Source: Leptodontidium sp. MPI-SDFR-AT-0119
Lineage: Eukaryota > Ascomycota > Leotiomycetes > Helotiales > Leptodontidiaceae
Direction: 5' to 3'
Length of the DNA: 64,000 bases
Assembly: GCA_020726505.1 (NCBI GenBank)
Contig: JAHLEZ010000002.1
Location: 4,526,001-4,590,000 of the forward strand
Part shown: positions 24,801 to 38,294 of the stretch, in pieces
Layout of the letters: each line of letters begins with the position of its first letter
Numbering within the stretch: the stretch's first letter is position 1
Program-made: the position numbers and the translations under genes
Notes under the pieces: generated by a model
Database searches by the model: none
The model's input: the letters and a program-made list of their open reading frames with translations, nothing else
Told to the model about the DNA's origin: nothing

Positions 24801-26863
24801 TCAGACCGCAGAATGGACTGTACCTGCTGCTGTTTGCCTGTGGTTTATGCACCCCAAAGGTCTCATTCATGGCGAAGGCGGAAAGCATATCTTCATCTAG
24901 CATCAACAAGGCGTGTTCCTGCACACGGCACGGGGAATGTTTTTCTAGGCAGAGAACATGACTAATGTCGGATCCAAAATTTCAGCACTGGGCGGCGGCG
25001 AGACAGCAGAAATTCCAGACGGCACCTCGCATGGTCTTACTTGAGCCCCAAAAGCTCTCCAGTGAAAGGGAATTACATCGTTGTTTCATGATTACTGTAC
25101 ATATCGGACAAGGTAACCGCCAGCAAAAGATACAGAAGTACGAGAACAGTGGACGTTTGATCGGTATCAGTGTATCTCGACCAGGTTGGTTCCGGATCAG
25201 ATCCGCGCTGGCTGGCTGGAACCCGTTTTCTCTTTGAATAATATTGCCGCTTGTGACATCCAAACGAAAACGAGCCAGCCAGCTCTATCTGCAACTTTAC
25301 ACGGAGGCTGTTGGGGCGGGCTTACAGCTAGATAGCGGGCTTGCGTTCATCATATTTTGGCGCCGAAGCCAGATGCCCAGCATCTTGATATTGAACCATC
25401 CCCTAGCCGCGGGCGGTTCAAGATCGAATCAAGACACGGACAGCATACATTCTGTACATGTGGACAGCGCGGTTCAAGAGCTCGCTCGCCATAAAACACA
25501 AAGTACGGCCAGTAGGATGGATAGCTAGTGGTGCGAAGGTAAGTAGTGCGGGGGTTTCCTGGTGTCAGAGATGCCCACGATCCAGGTGGGCTTGTGGCTT
25601 GCACTTTTGAGAAACTCCGGTAGGTGGGTTGGTAACTAGATGATTAAGGATTTACTAACTGTGCTAGCTGCGCGTTTGACGGAGGTCTCTGGGCCGAGAT
25701 CCGGAAAGATATTTTTTGGCCTTTCATGCTGGGTACCCACTGGTCAAGGTCAAGGTTGGCTCATCATCAGTTATGGCTACCTTTCTTCCTTCCTTCGCGG
25801 GCAGGAGAAACAGAGACAGCAGAGACAGGCCAGCGTGCCCATGTGCGAAAAAGACAGGCCTCTCCAGCATCTGATCAGTGCTCAACAAGCCCGTTAGTGT
25901 TTGTCAGCCACCCATTATTCAGGCCGTTATTCAGCATTGTTCTCCCTACACTCCCTACCCCAGGGATCTCCTTACCCTGGTGGTCTTGCATCCTCCCCCA
26001 TCCTGCCACCCATTCCACTCACTCTCCACTGCCAGTGCGGCCAGCCAGCCCCCCTTCGAAGGAAGTAGATCGGATCAGATCAGATCATCGCAGCACCTGC
26101 TGGATTCAGTGCGTGCACTCCTGTACTGTACGTACGGAATAATCGTACGGAGTAAGGTAAGTAAGTAAATATTATTTCGGCCAATTCAATTTTCAATTTG
26201 CATCTCATTCCTTGATGTGGCCGCAGAAGCAAGACCGACCTTCTTCGGTCCGGACGTAGATGTTTATTTATTTATCCGTCGATGGCCAACCGATGGATAC
26301 GCCTTCCTTCCCATCCAAGTCAACAGAAACAGGACAGAACAGAACAGTTGTTGCCTCTAGCGGCCTAGCTGTATCCGTACCCACCACGTCCCTACCTGTA
26401 CCCGTGTCGTGCCCAAGGCTCAATCGCCATCGGCGGCGCAGAAAATGCGCCCGCCACTCACATTGCATGTTGGCGCCTCGCTTAAGCATCAGGGAGGAGG
26501 AGGAGGAGTAAGAGGCTGGTTAATGGCTGGGATAGGATGGTCAGGGTCAGGGTCAGTTCAGAACGACGGCGGCGGCCAGCACAAGAGTGGATCTGATCGT
26601 AAGCGAGAGCAGGGGGCGGGTGTGTCTACTCAAGGTTTTTTTTGGTCGTTGACTGACATGGAAGAAACATGAGGCTTGGCTTGAATTTTACTTTAAAATC
26701 CCCACTGGGGGTAAGTAGCGACCTAGCCAGTCTAGGTAGCTAGAAAAGCTCTAGCGGTAGGCTAGAAAAACCTACTCTGAGGTTTGTTGAGAGGAAGAAC
26801 ATGTGCTGCTTGCTCCACTTACTTCAACTAATCAATCCTCTCAACTCAACTTAACCCGGCTCG

Positions 26864-26893
26864 GTCGCTCGCTCGCTCGCTAGCTAGCTAGCT
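26864..26893. repeat. CGCT and TAGC tetranucleotide runs
   Basis: Consecutive CGCT/GCTC units pass directly into three TAGC units and then TATC units. Simple-sequence DNA. Confidence 0.8.
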
Positions 26894-27689
26894 ATCTATC
26901 TGCCAGGAAGTTTGTCGTGAGAGGAGGAGGGGGGGAAGGTGGAGGAGGAAGCTGAGGAAGAAGGAGCAGTCAGTCAGCAGAAAGAAACGAAACACCCCCG
27001 GGTCTAGTTCTAGGTCCATGTCTTAGTATTCCCATTCCTATTCCCTATTTCCACGTGTAAGCTGGAGAGCCAGTAGGCAGGCAGGCAGGATAAGACAAGA
27101 AACGATAAGAAACACGAGCGATAGTAATAGCGAAAAAGGCAAGAGGAATGAATAGAGGGATAGAGGGATAGAGAAGGAGAGAAGAGAGTTTACTTCCTCT
27201 TTCCTCTCTTTCCTCTTTTCCTCTTTCTGCTCGTTTTTGGTTTTCTCGTCTCTTTTGTCCTCAAGCACCAGCACGACCAGCCCTGCCAGCGCCAACCCAA
27301 AGACCCTCGCTCGCTGGCTCGCTTGCTTGCTTTCTCGTTTCCCACCTGCCCACCCACCCTCACCCCTCAATTGTTTTGTGCCTCAACGCTCAACCCTGTC
27401 TCCCTCCCTCTTCCCCCAGCCTCCTCTCCCCTTCCTCTGCCTCCTCCCACGACAACATCAACGACTGGCCAGCTCCGAAGGCCGGTCTCCACTCTGTTCC
27501 CTGACTGGCCCAGGCTTCCAGCCCGCCCTCCTCATCCCAGTCAGTTGCCAGTCCAGTCCAGTCCAGTCCAAAGGGAGCCCAGTGCAGTCCGTCTAGCCCA
27601 GCCCAGCCCAGTGCACTCAGCGCTCACTCCACTCACTACTCCTCGTCTCTGATCTCCGCCCTCTGCTCTGCTCATCCTCTCTCTCCTCT

Positions 27690-27744
27690 GCTCTCCTCTC
27701 CTCTCCTCTCCTCTCCTCTCCTCTCCTCTCCTCTCCTCTCCTCT
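27690..27744. repeat. CTCTC pentanucleotide microsatellite
   Basis: About eleven head-to-tail CTCTC units, pure except at the edges, within a strongly pyrimidine-rich block. Confidence 0.9.
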
Positions 27745-27987
27745 TTTTCTGCCCACCCGCCGCCCCCCAAGCCCCTGCCAGGTCACTCACTCCTCGTCTC
27801 GTCTTGTCCCTATCTTGACCTTGCCTTGCCTTGCCTTGCCTTTGCCTTGCCTTCCCTTCCCAACCCTTCCTATCCCATCCTATCCTAGCCTACTTGTCCC
27901 CCCCCGTACCATTCCCTGCCTGGCTAGTCCAGCCCACCAGAACAACAGAACAAGGTGCACACCACCCAAACCCACCACCCACACACT

Positions 27988-28074
27988 CACACACACACAC
28001 ACACACCACCTGCCTCCCCTGCCCTGCCCTGTCCTGCCCTGGCCTCCCATCAACCCCCCCCCCCCCCCCCCCCC
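27988..28074. repeat. CA dinucleotide run and 21-base poly-C
   Basis: A CA run at about 27988-28006 is followed by C-rich DNA and an uninterrupted run of 21 C at 28054-28074. The length of the C run is likely to be imprecise in any assembly. Confidence 0.9.
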
Positions 28075-28461
28075 AGCAAACTCGCCTACCGGTGTCTATT
28101 CGCACCCCCGGCCCTCCAATCGAAAACTCCACTCCGCTGCACTCCACTGCAACCGCAACTGCAACTGCTGCTACTCTGCTCTGCTCTTATCCTGATCGAT
28201 TTTCTTTTCTGGCCGAACGAACCTGGACCACCACGAACTCCCTCCTCTCACCCACCACAACCACCTCCTCCTCCTCCTCCTACTCCGGTCCTCTTCCTCT
28301 TCGTGAAGATTACCACTAACCTAACCTTCCTTCTCACCACCCAACCTCCTCCTCTTCTCCTGTCCTCTCCCTCCCCTTCGCGCCAATCTGGAGATCCACA
28401 TCCTCCCTCTCTCCCGACCTCTCTGTTTTTCCTAGGTTGGAGGTCTCGGAATCGCAAAAAG

Positions 28462-28602
28462 GTATGTGCTCTGTGCTCTGGAACTTGCACTTGCAGCGAT
28501 CCCCCTCTTGTTTCTTCCAGTCCCAGCTCTCCCTTCTTCCCATTGTATCCTCCCTCAGCTCTTCCTTCCTGCAGCCAACGCTGACTGTTGTACCTGCATT
28601 AG
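28462..28602 (+). other. Putative 5'-leader intron of stuA
   Basis: A GTATGT donor at 28462 and a CTGAC branch motif about 20 bases before the TTAG acceptor at 28601-28602 predict an intron. A nearer acceptor (TTCCAG ending at 28520) would give a 59-nt intron. The long spliced leader is a known trait of stuA genes; the exact sites here are inferred. Confidence 0.4.
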
Positions 28603-29052
28603 AGGTGGTCAAAGTCTTCAATTCCTCGCCGTACATACAACCCATATCTCACACCATCTCAAGCCATACCATACCAACACCACCAATCCTCCTCGCTCCA
28701 CCTGTTCCGGCCTGCATATCTACCCATCTGCAGTAACGACCATCACGACGAGCTTAACGAAACGACCCTTCCACGAAACCTCCGCGCCCTCGAATAACCA
28801 GAAGCACGGATCAATCACATCAGACATTCGAAGCGACAATCAGCACAAGCAAGCATACCTGCAGCTTCGCGTAACGCTCAACCATTCGTCCCATCCCATC
28901 CCATCCCATCCTTTCGTGGAGCTTCAGTCGCATCCGCCATTGGATTGTCAGACTTTGTTTACAAGTCTCTCTTAACGACCGTCTACGAGCCAAACGTCCT
29001 GCTATTCGAGTCTTTGCAGTTTTCACGAAGTCAAGTCATTTGCTTGCCGTCT

Positions 29053-29076
29053 ATGCATCATTGTTCGTCACGATAA
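29053..29076 (+). promoter_or_regulatory. Short upstream ORF in the stuA leader
   Basis: ATG at 29053 opens seven codons (MHHCSSR) ending at TAA. It lies about 690 bp before the proposed stuA start. Upstream ORFs are known to modulate stuA translation in Aspergillus; function here is inferred. Confidence 0.4.
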
Positions 29077-29183
29077 AAATAAACGACCCTCCCAAATCTT
29101 CTTCATCATCTGCACTCGTTGTAAAGCATTATTGCCAACTGCTGTTTTTATTTTGTCTTGAAGAAACGACTTGACGGATTTTT

Positions 29184-29369
29184 ATGACCCAAAACATCCT
29201 TCACTCAAAACGCAGCGACGAATTCGCATCCATTGGTCACAATTCCACCAATTGCCCACTCCCAGCCAGCATTCTTCACGCGATTGATCTTGGAGACTTT
29301 CAAAGTCCCTGCTGCATCCGTAAGGACTCTTCATCGAGTCTGTCAGTCAATTGTCCTCTAAGGACTTGA
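29184..29369 (+). promoter_or_regulatory. 61-codon upstream ORF in the stuA leader
   Basis: ATG at 29184 opens 61 codons (MTQNILHSKRSDEF...) ending at TGA 29367-29369, in a different frame from stuA. No similarity to a known protein. If transcribed in the leader it would lower initiation at the main start. Confidence 0.4.
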
Positions 29370-29764
29370 ACCCTCAAACCGAAAAGCTGGATCTCCCGTC
29401 GATCTCACAAGTGCAAACCCGGGGACCTTCAGACGTACCATACTACAATCATCACGCCGCTCAGCGACCGCTGTATGTGAATGATAGGTTGCCCTCTTTG
29501 CCTTTGCCACAGCCGCAACAGGCATACTCGTCCGGTACTTCGTCACCCCGGGTTGGTTCACTTGGATCTCTTGGGTCTTCGTCGATTTTAAACGGCAGTT
29601 CTCACTCCTCATACACCACCGCATCGTCTTCGAACGGACCGAAAACCCCCTCTCCAACTCTTCCCAGCAATACTGGGCTTCCAGTCTCCCTCTCACAGAC
29701 TTCTTACAGCAGTACCCCACCTTCTGGTCCGGCGTACTCATATAACCAGGATTCATATTCAAAC

Positions 29765-31832
29765 ATGAACCACGGCCCACAGGAAATGTACTATCCCTCG
29801 CACATGTCAACGGGTCAACCGCCGCCACCACAAACAGTTACATCCGGAGGTATGGGTCACTATCCCCAACAACACCAGCAGCCACCGTTGTTACAACCAG
29901 GCCCAGCGCAGTATTCCCCCGCGCCAGGACCTTACAATCAGTATGGCTATCAAAATGGATTAACGTCGCCTCAATCTGCGGGCCACCAAGTTCAAGGCTC
30001 GATGAGTCAGCAAGGAAATGTGTTGCCATTGCCAGCAATGTCTGCAGCACAGCCTATGTCGGGCCCAGGTTATCCAGGCACCCAGCCAGGTTTTGATATG
30101 ACCGGGCAAGTGGCTCCCCCAGGAATGAAGCCAAGGGTTACTGCTACGTTGTGGGAAGATGAGGGCAGTCTCTGTTTCCAGGTTGAAGCAAAAGGAGTCT
30201 GCGTCGCAAGACGCGAGGGTATGTTGTTATTTCTCCTCTGATTCAAAACAAACTAACAGGCGGTAGACAATCACATGATCAATGGAACAAAACTGTTGAA
30301 TGTTGCTGGAATGACTCGAGGCCGTAGAGATGGCATTTTGAAAAGCGAGAAGATGAGACATGTGGTCAAAATTGGCCCAATGCATTTGAAAGGCGTCTGG
30401 TGAGCATTTCGAAAGAAACGAAACATTTTAACCGAGCTAACAGTGGAACAGGATTCCGTTCGAGCGCGCACTCGACTTTGCAAACAAGGAAAAAATCACG
30501 GAGTTATTATATCCTTTATTTGTTCATAACATTGGCGCTCTCTTGTATCATCCCACAAACCAAACTCGGACGAACGCGGTAATGGCAGCTGCAGAGAGAC
30601 GAAAGCAGGAGCAGAACCAGATGAGAAACACCCAAGCACCGGGCCTTCCATCTCTTCATCAACACCATCACCACTCGATGAACAGCTCAATTGGTGGTTC
30701 TTTGCCAGGTCCCCAGCATTCAATTGCTCCTCATCCGAGTGTGGGACGTCCAGGAATCGATCGGGCGCACACATTCCCAACTCCTCCAACAAGCGCGTCT
30801 AGTGTTATGGGGAACATGGGCAGCTCGGATGGAAACTTCAATTGGGGACCTCCAGGGTCAATGGGTAGTGTTCAAGGTACAAATCCCCTGTCTATTGACA
30901 CGGGTTTAAGTAACGCACGCTCAATGCCAACTACTCCAGCGACGACCCCACCTGGAACCACAATCCAGAGCATGCAGCAATACCAGCAGAGCTCGCAACA
31001 GCCATACGATGCCTCAAGGCAGATGTACTCCGCGCCCCCTCCTCAGCAAAACGCATACCCTCAATCTGCGCCAGATCAGCAAAACATCCGGTACTCGCAG
31101 CCAAGTTCGTACATCAAGAACGAAATGGGTCCCCCAACTGCGAGAGCTCCAGGATCTGAAGCCGAGCATCATGATCCCAAGGATACCAATGGTATGATCC
31201 ACCACAGTCAATCACAAAGCCAAGTTGGTCACAGCCAGGCTGAGGATGAAGCAGACCATGAGCACGAGGCGGAGTATACTCATGGCAACCCCACAAACTA
31301 TGATTCGAATCGAGGATCATACAGCTACTCCAATGGACCTGCAGTTGGAGCCCTCCCTGGAGAGCATGCACACCTCTCCCCCGAGATGACTGGTTCCCCC
31401 AACCACCCAGCATCCGGACGAGCAACACCAAGAACGGCGTCTGCTCCTCAGCCATACTACACCCAGCAACAAGGGTACAACACACCTCCGCGGGTTCAGC
31501 CACCTTCCAGTAATCTGTATAATGTAATGAGCAGTGAGCGTGGAACCGCGAATGGGAGCACTGATGGCAATGTGTACGCGCCTCAATCGGACATGAGCAA
31601 CTCGATACCGAACGGCTACGCAGCTCAACAACCCGTCATGAACGGTATTCCTGCGAGCACCAAGCGTGGAAGGGATGACGAGGATGATCGACCTTCCAGC
31701 AGAGGACCAGGTGGAGACATCGACTTGAAGAGGAGAAAGACGATCCGTGAAGGATCAGTCTCAGGACCCCCAAGCTACGAGGCCGCTCCTCTAAACAGAC
31801 CTCGAGCAGCCATCACCCAACGACGGCGATAA
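29765..31832 (+). CDS. stuA: APSES transcription factor StuA
   Basis: Nuclear bHLH-like APSES regulator of conidiophore architecture, hyphal differentiation and often virulence-related traits. Exons are 29765-30218, 30267-30399 and 30452-31832, giving 655 aa. The introns (48 and 52 nt) split the DNA-binding domain at positions conserved in the family: [15 protein letters not shown] and [18 protein letters not shown]. The APSES domain spans about residues 121-230 ([34 protein letters not shown]). C-terminal landmarks are [34 protein letters not shown] and a bipartite nuclear signal near 600-625 (KRGRDDED ... KRRKT). The start [13 protein letters not shown] was chosen because Sordariomycete orthologues begin with a similar M-N-x block before the glutamine-rich segment. 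The frame stays open for 147 codons upstream without any ATG, so a longer N-terminus cannot be excluded. It sits alone, with ~10 kb of gene-free DNA upstream. Confidence 0.95.
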
Positions 31833-34089
31833 TCCCCCCAAGCTTTCCTCGCAGACTTCTGCACATTCTTCTCCCGGATCGGGACCAAGGCCACATGGAC
31901 TACTCGAACCGAATATTTTGGCCCAACAAAACTTTGTGGCTCCGGCCTCCGAACATACAAGCCCTCCAACCACCACACTCATTGAGAAAGAACGCAAAAA
32001 ACTTTTCCTTTTTTCCAACATTCACGATTGTTCTTGTACTGGCTGAAACCCCAAACTCGGCATATTGTTCTACTTCACACGACGACGAGTTTACGACTTT
32101 GATTGATGTTATTTCCGAATGAAGAGAGAAACGGGGAGCCTGGAATTGAACGGAATGGAAAGTACACTTGTCCGTTTCTTTCTCTGGGCTCCCCTCCCCT
32201 TCACACGGCCTGATGAAAACCCTTTTACGCTTCTGCAAGGAGATCAAAACGGGGAAATGAAACGATCCACACGAGACGATTCCGAACCCCAAATATACAA
32301 CCATTGCAAGCGTTTGTTTTGTTTTCGGCTCTGGCGTGGGACTTTAGGCGGTGGGAATGAGTTGGAGAGGAGTGGGAGGAGCACAAAAGGAAATGGCTAA
32401 AACGTCTGTTATGACCCTCAGGCGGGCTTGGGGAAACTGGGGGTTCGCTCCCCCCATGATTTTCCCAACCAGTACATTTGTCTCCCTTGACTGTTGGCTT
32501 TTTGTTTTCCTTGCGTCAGTCGACGGACCGGCTGACACGGCCGACTGACTGGCCGCTTACTACATTTGATGATGACCCTTATGACTCTCCTGTTTATCTT
32601 TGTTTCCCTTTCTTCTGTGTTCGGCTACCTTTTTTTTTCTTCCTCGTCTTTTTTCTTTCTTTTGTCAACCTACCTACCTACCTATCTACCAAACCTACCT
32701 CAACAAACAGACACGCAGCAGACAAACCCGAAACGAATGACCGCAGCAAAGCAAACTGGCCTTCTTTTATGTAACTGAATGACTTTATGAGAGAAATAAA
32801 AGCTATTCTGTGTTGTTGGTTGTTGAATTCATCAAGATGATTTGAGAGAAGGGGGGCTCTTCTCTTCTCTCTTTTCTTCACTTTTTCTCTCTCGCTCTAT
32901 CCAACTGATTTCGTGTTGACTCTTATGTGATTAATATAAACTTGTGACAATTTCTTTTACTTATATTTACATGTGAAAACAAAACCTACTTCTAGTCTAT
33001 CCGATATTGCGAGTGCAAGTCAAAGTCCAAGTCCCAGTCCAAAGCCTACATCTGCAAAAGAAAGGCGTACATCGATCATTTCGGTGGCACTTAGTTGTGA
33101 CGGTGCAAAATACGTTTGTCTGCATGCAATTTCCACGGTAGCTTGATTTCTTTCAGTAGCTAGCTCCTCCCTCTTTCCCTCACTCAGACTCACTCACTCT
33201 TTCACTCCGTTTACCGTGATCTAGACAGAATCTAGACAAAAACACAAAACACAAATGCAGCAGAGCAGAGGAGAGCGGACTAGAGAAGTACCTAGGAGCT
33301 AGGTACGTACCTTTAGCTCGCCTATCATGCAAACTACATATGCAAGTCTAACAAACTAAAAGTTTTTCTTTTCTTTTTCCGTACGTGCACACACACACAC
33401 ACACACACGCCCCAGCTGCACGCTCGCACGTTTTTTTAAAGCATGCATGCATGCATATATACTACTGCATGTGTTGCGGGAAGGAAATTCTCCGGAAGTT
33501 TAATTATTTTTTTATTTTTATTTTATTTTTTTGATGCAAGTGGGATTGAGTGGTTGGGGAGGTCGGGGAGGTCGGGGAATGGGGATCGATGATGGATAGA
33601 TAGGTGGGTGAGTGTGTGGGGTTAATTTACTTGTGCGATTTCATGCCAGCTTGCCTAGGCGGAGCTCGGGGAGTTGTGTAAAGTGTGCAGATGGTACTGT
33701 ATATATATGTAGACATGGACGATTGGATTGTGTGTTGGGGGCTGGGCTGGGCTGGTTTTGAGCCGTAGAGAAAGAAGCCTCTCATTCATGGTTGACCGAG
33801 GACAACTGCGACTGCGATTGTAATTGCGAGGACAAGTACAGACATAGCATCAAACCAAGCCAAACCGAATCATGTCTCACTCTCAGCGTCTTTCCAAATA
33901 CCCTACGCTGCTCTCAACTCCAACTCCGATTTCAAAAGTCAATCTCAGGCTCAGTCAGGTTCAGGCTCACATTGATCTAATCAATTTTGACATTCTCATC
34001 TCATCTCATCTCATCTCATCTATCTCATTCCAAATATCATCTCAACACTTCTCCCAACCCAACCCTTCTCAAAAAAAAGACCAATCAAC
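31833..34089. other. stuA 3' flank and low-complexity DNA
   Basis: No gene is supported. It probably begins with the stuA 3' UTR, and further on holds TACC repeats (about 32669-32690), a CA run (33389-33408), a GCAT run (33441-33456), an A/T homopolymer-rich patch (about 33500-33535), a duplicated GGAGGTCGGG (about 33558-33577) and a TCATC tandem (about 33996-34020). Confidence 0.5.
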
Positions 34090-35330
34090 TCAATCAACTC
34101 TATAAACCAAAAACCCCACCGTCCCCCCTCGCCCATCCAACTCCAACACCCCCTCCATAACCCTCTCCTCCTCCACCTTGCGAATCGCTTCCTCGATACA
34201 CGTCCAACTCCTCCTCTCCCCGTTAGTACCACCAGAAGTAGTGCGTTTCCGCATCTCGCTCGAGGAAGGATTGGTTGTCAACGAGCGAAGTTCCTTGTAC
34301 GAAGCGTCTGGTTTGCCGGTGCTGAATACCAGACCGAGGATTAGGTTCTCGAGGGAGGCGTCGGTTGTGAAATCCCGCAGGTGGAGGGTTTGGACGGAGT
34401 TGCGGAGGGGGGGGAGTTGGTTTTGGGTTTGTTGGGTTTGGATTTGTTGTTGCTCTTGAGCGTTGGGAGTTGAGGCGTCGGTTGTTGGAGGAGATGGTGG
34501 GGGTGAGGATGGTGAAGAAGGAATGATGTGCGTTGTTAAGAGGGTTCGGAGTAAGGGCCATGCGGATGAGGGGATTGAGAATGAGGATTGGGTTGTTCGG
34601 AGGGGGAGGTGGGGTGTGAATGCGCAGGATTGTTGTGGTGGTTGTGGGAGAGATAGAGGCGGAGTGGTTGCTGTTTTTGAGGCGGTGAAGGGGAGGTGAG
34701 CTGGTGGGTTGTTAGTTGTTTACTTCTTGAATTGTTTGGTTGATAGGATGGGAATCGAAAGATGGAATGAGAGATGGTTGAGTGGTATAACGGTGCGTGT
34801 GAAAGTACAGGGGAGGAAGGGATGGAAGGGAATGAGAAGTGATGATCTTGAGGAGTGTGAAGCATTCCATCTACTGAACATTGATGTTCAATGCTCTCTC
34901 ATGCGACGCAGGGCAAGCCTCGGTATTGAAGCTCATGAAGCCGACCGAAATGAAACACAACAAGAAATACCAAGAAGCAGCACTGATCCACCAAGAATGG
35001 GAATTCTCCAGATGCCTACAGCACATCCATCCATCTGATAACACGACCAAGTACAGAGTTCATGAGTATAAGTGCAGGTAAGAAGTAAGAATGCGACCTA
35101 ATGAAACATATTTCTGTTTTGAAGTATCTCTCTTATCTCGCGCCAAAATCCACAGAGTGATGAGGAATCACAAAAAGGAAACATGGACATGAACAAGAAC
35201 CACCAGGTGAACCAGAGCCAAAAGAAGAGGACTTACGCAAAAAGGACAATTTCCCAATAGCCCTCGCTTCCACACCCGTCGCCGCCATCAAAAGCCCACC
35301 ACCAAGGATTAAAAGATTAGAGATGAACAT
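34090..35330 (-). CDS. Hypothetical protein, two exons
   Basis: Function unknown. The large exon (complement of 34090-34700) is open for 203 codons after a good acceptor (CTAAC branch, CCACCAG). It reads as a P/S/T/Q-rich region followed by a well-formed C-terminus (TLHLRDFTTDASLENLILGL, RSWTCIEEAIRKVEEERVME, TVGFLVYRVD) ending at TGA. The best first exon is complement of 35237-35330: ATG, then a hydrophobic segment (MFISNLLILGGGLLMAATGV), with a strong GTAAGT donor. Joined, they are in phase and give 234 aa with a signal-peptide-like N-terminus. The implied intron of 536 nt is about ten times the local norm, so the first exon is uncertain. No domain is recognised. Confidence 0.4.
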
Positions 35331-36749
35331 GACGATGTATGTATGTCTATATCTCGCCAGGAGATATCGTCAAGGAGAAAAGAATAAACGAAGCACCCCT
35401 CACAGATCTTCCCAATTCCCAGAATCGGCCTGCTCTATCAAAGATGAAGACTGAGGTTAAAAGTGAGTAGGAGGCAGAAGGAGGAGGAGAAAGAGAAAGA
35501 GGACGGAGAGGGGGAGGGAGAGCGCGTGCTTATCAGGCAGGCCCAAGGCAGTGCGAGCGGGTTTCCTCCACGAGATAGGAAAGAAGGACTCCACAATTCC
35601 TTTTTAGAATCTTCGGGAGCGAAGAGGGGAGGGATGGTGACGATCTTTTCTACTGCACTGGATCTTGCTGTGGGAGAGTTCGGGAAGGGAGGGCAGGCTT
35701 AGCCGTGCGCCCGTCGTGTTGATGCTCGGAGAGTGTCATGGCGGTTTCGCCTCATCTGATCTTCCCTCTCGGCTATTTTGGTGATAATAGATAAATAAAT
35801 GTGCTTTCCCTTCCTCGCTTAAAATTTTCGTTCGATCTTGTGCTCTGTGTCTAGTTTTTCCAAGTAAATGTTGCTTTGCATCGTGATGAAATTCGAGGGG
35901 CGGGATTGGATGTCTGAATGTGTTTTGCGAGTATTGAAGATACCAAGGGGGATGATGTGGGAGAAACGAAACGTCGAAACGAGTGGATGTGTTTTGGCTA
36001 GGCGATCTATCCATGACACGTAAGCGAGGTGGAGTTCGTCATGATCTGCGACACCACTTCGGAGGTTTCACGCGTTTGGGAGGTTCTTTCTGGGTGTAGA
36101 CTAGGGTTGGGGAAAATACAATCTGGGAAATAAAGTTAATTGCGTAACGCAGTGCCAGACCAAGAAGGTCTGCAGTCAAGCACGTGTCAACGTGATAGAC
36201 TCTATCGAACAGCTGGGGAACTCTACATTATTTGCTAAGACTTAAACCGGCTCTGTGATTAGTTATATTCAAAAGTCACCATAATGTGACGTTGCTAATA
36301 AGCTGGGGTAGAACACCAAAAGTTAGCTGCAGGTAAAAAAAAATTCGACTTTGTCTTCAACTACTTGCAGAACTTCGTTCATACGACTTTCGATTAAAAC
36401 TGCTTTCATACGTTGCATCCAGTACTCTACGCCGATTTAGGGGGCTGGTTTTGATCCTTTTTAGTACGCCTTACATGTCGTTTAGAATACTAACTCTGAG
36501 GATAAGATGCGAGCAAAAGTTCGACCTTGAGCAACTTGAAAAGCCAAAAGTATGTACTATTCAATAATCTAAAGCTGAGTAAAAGAAAGAAGAATCCTAG
36601 AGAGTTCTGGAAAGACTAGTTACAGGGTGCCAGTGCTGCTAGTTGTATTGGCTCTCCGCGCAAATCCAGGAAAAGTATAAACCGTGGCAGCACCTCAAAG
36701 AGAACTTCCTAGAGAACTTCGGGTCTGCCACAAGCCCCTCAAAAACCCA
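35331..36749. other. Intergenic region, AT-richer to the right
   Basis: No gene is seen. From about 36050 base composition becomes more AT-rich than the housekeeping part of the window, continuing past the amidohydrolase gene to about 39.3 kb. Confidence 0.4.
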
Positions 36750-38142
<1,393 letters not shown>

Positions 38143-38294
38143 TACTGAAATGCACTGATTGCGATCGAGATAATGAGAACAGGAAAGATGGCTGTCTCAA
38201 ATCGAGATGATAATGTTCCTGTTGAGGATGGTTTAGAAAAATGAACATCGAAAACGAATGCTCTCTTTATCATGGCATCTCGGTGTTAATCATT

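Larger units (their letters stand above)
18891..28461. other. Gene-free, low-complexity stretch upstream of stuA
   Basis: About 9.6 kb with no recognisable gene. It contains short GCAGG/CAGGC tandems (about 19680-19710, 19865-19880, 27070-27090), a GGGAA tandem (about 20611-20632), CATGTC repeats (about 21010-21035), CGCT/TAGC runs (about 26864-26893) and dense CT-rich blocks from 27.2 kb. Open frames of up to ~210 codons (24329-24961) show no domain or splice support. The right part is probably promoter and leader of stuA. Confidence 0.5.

Noticed and set aside
24329..24961. 210-codon plus-strand frame in the stuA upstream gap
   Set aside because: Cys/Ser-rich low-complexity product, no domain, no splice or promoter context that I can see.
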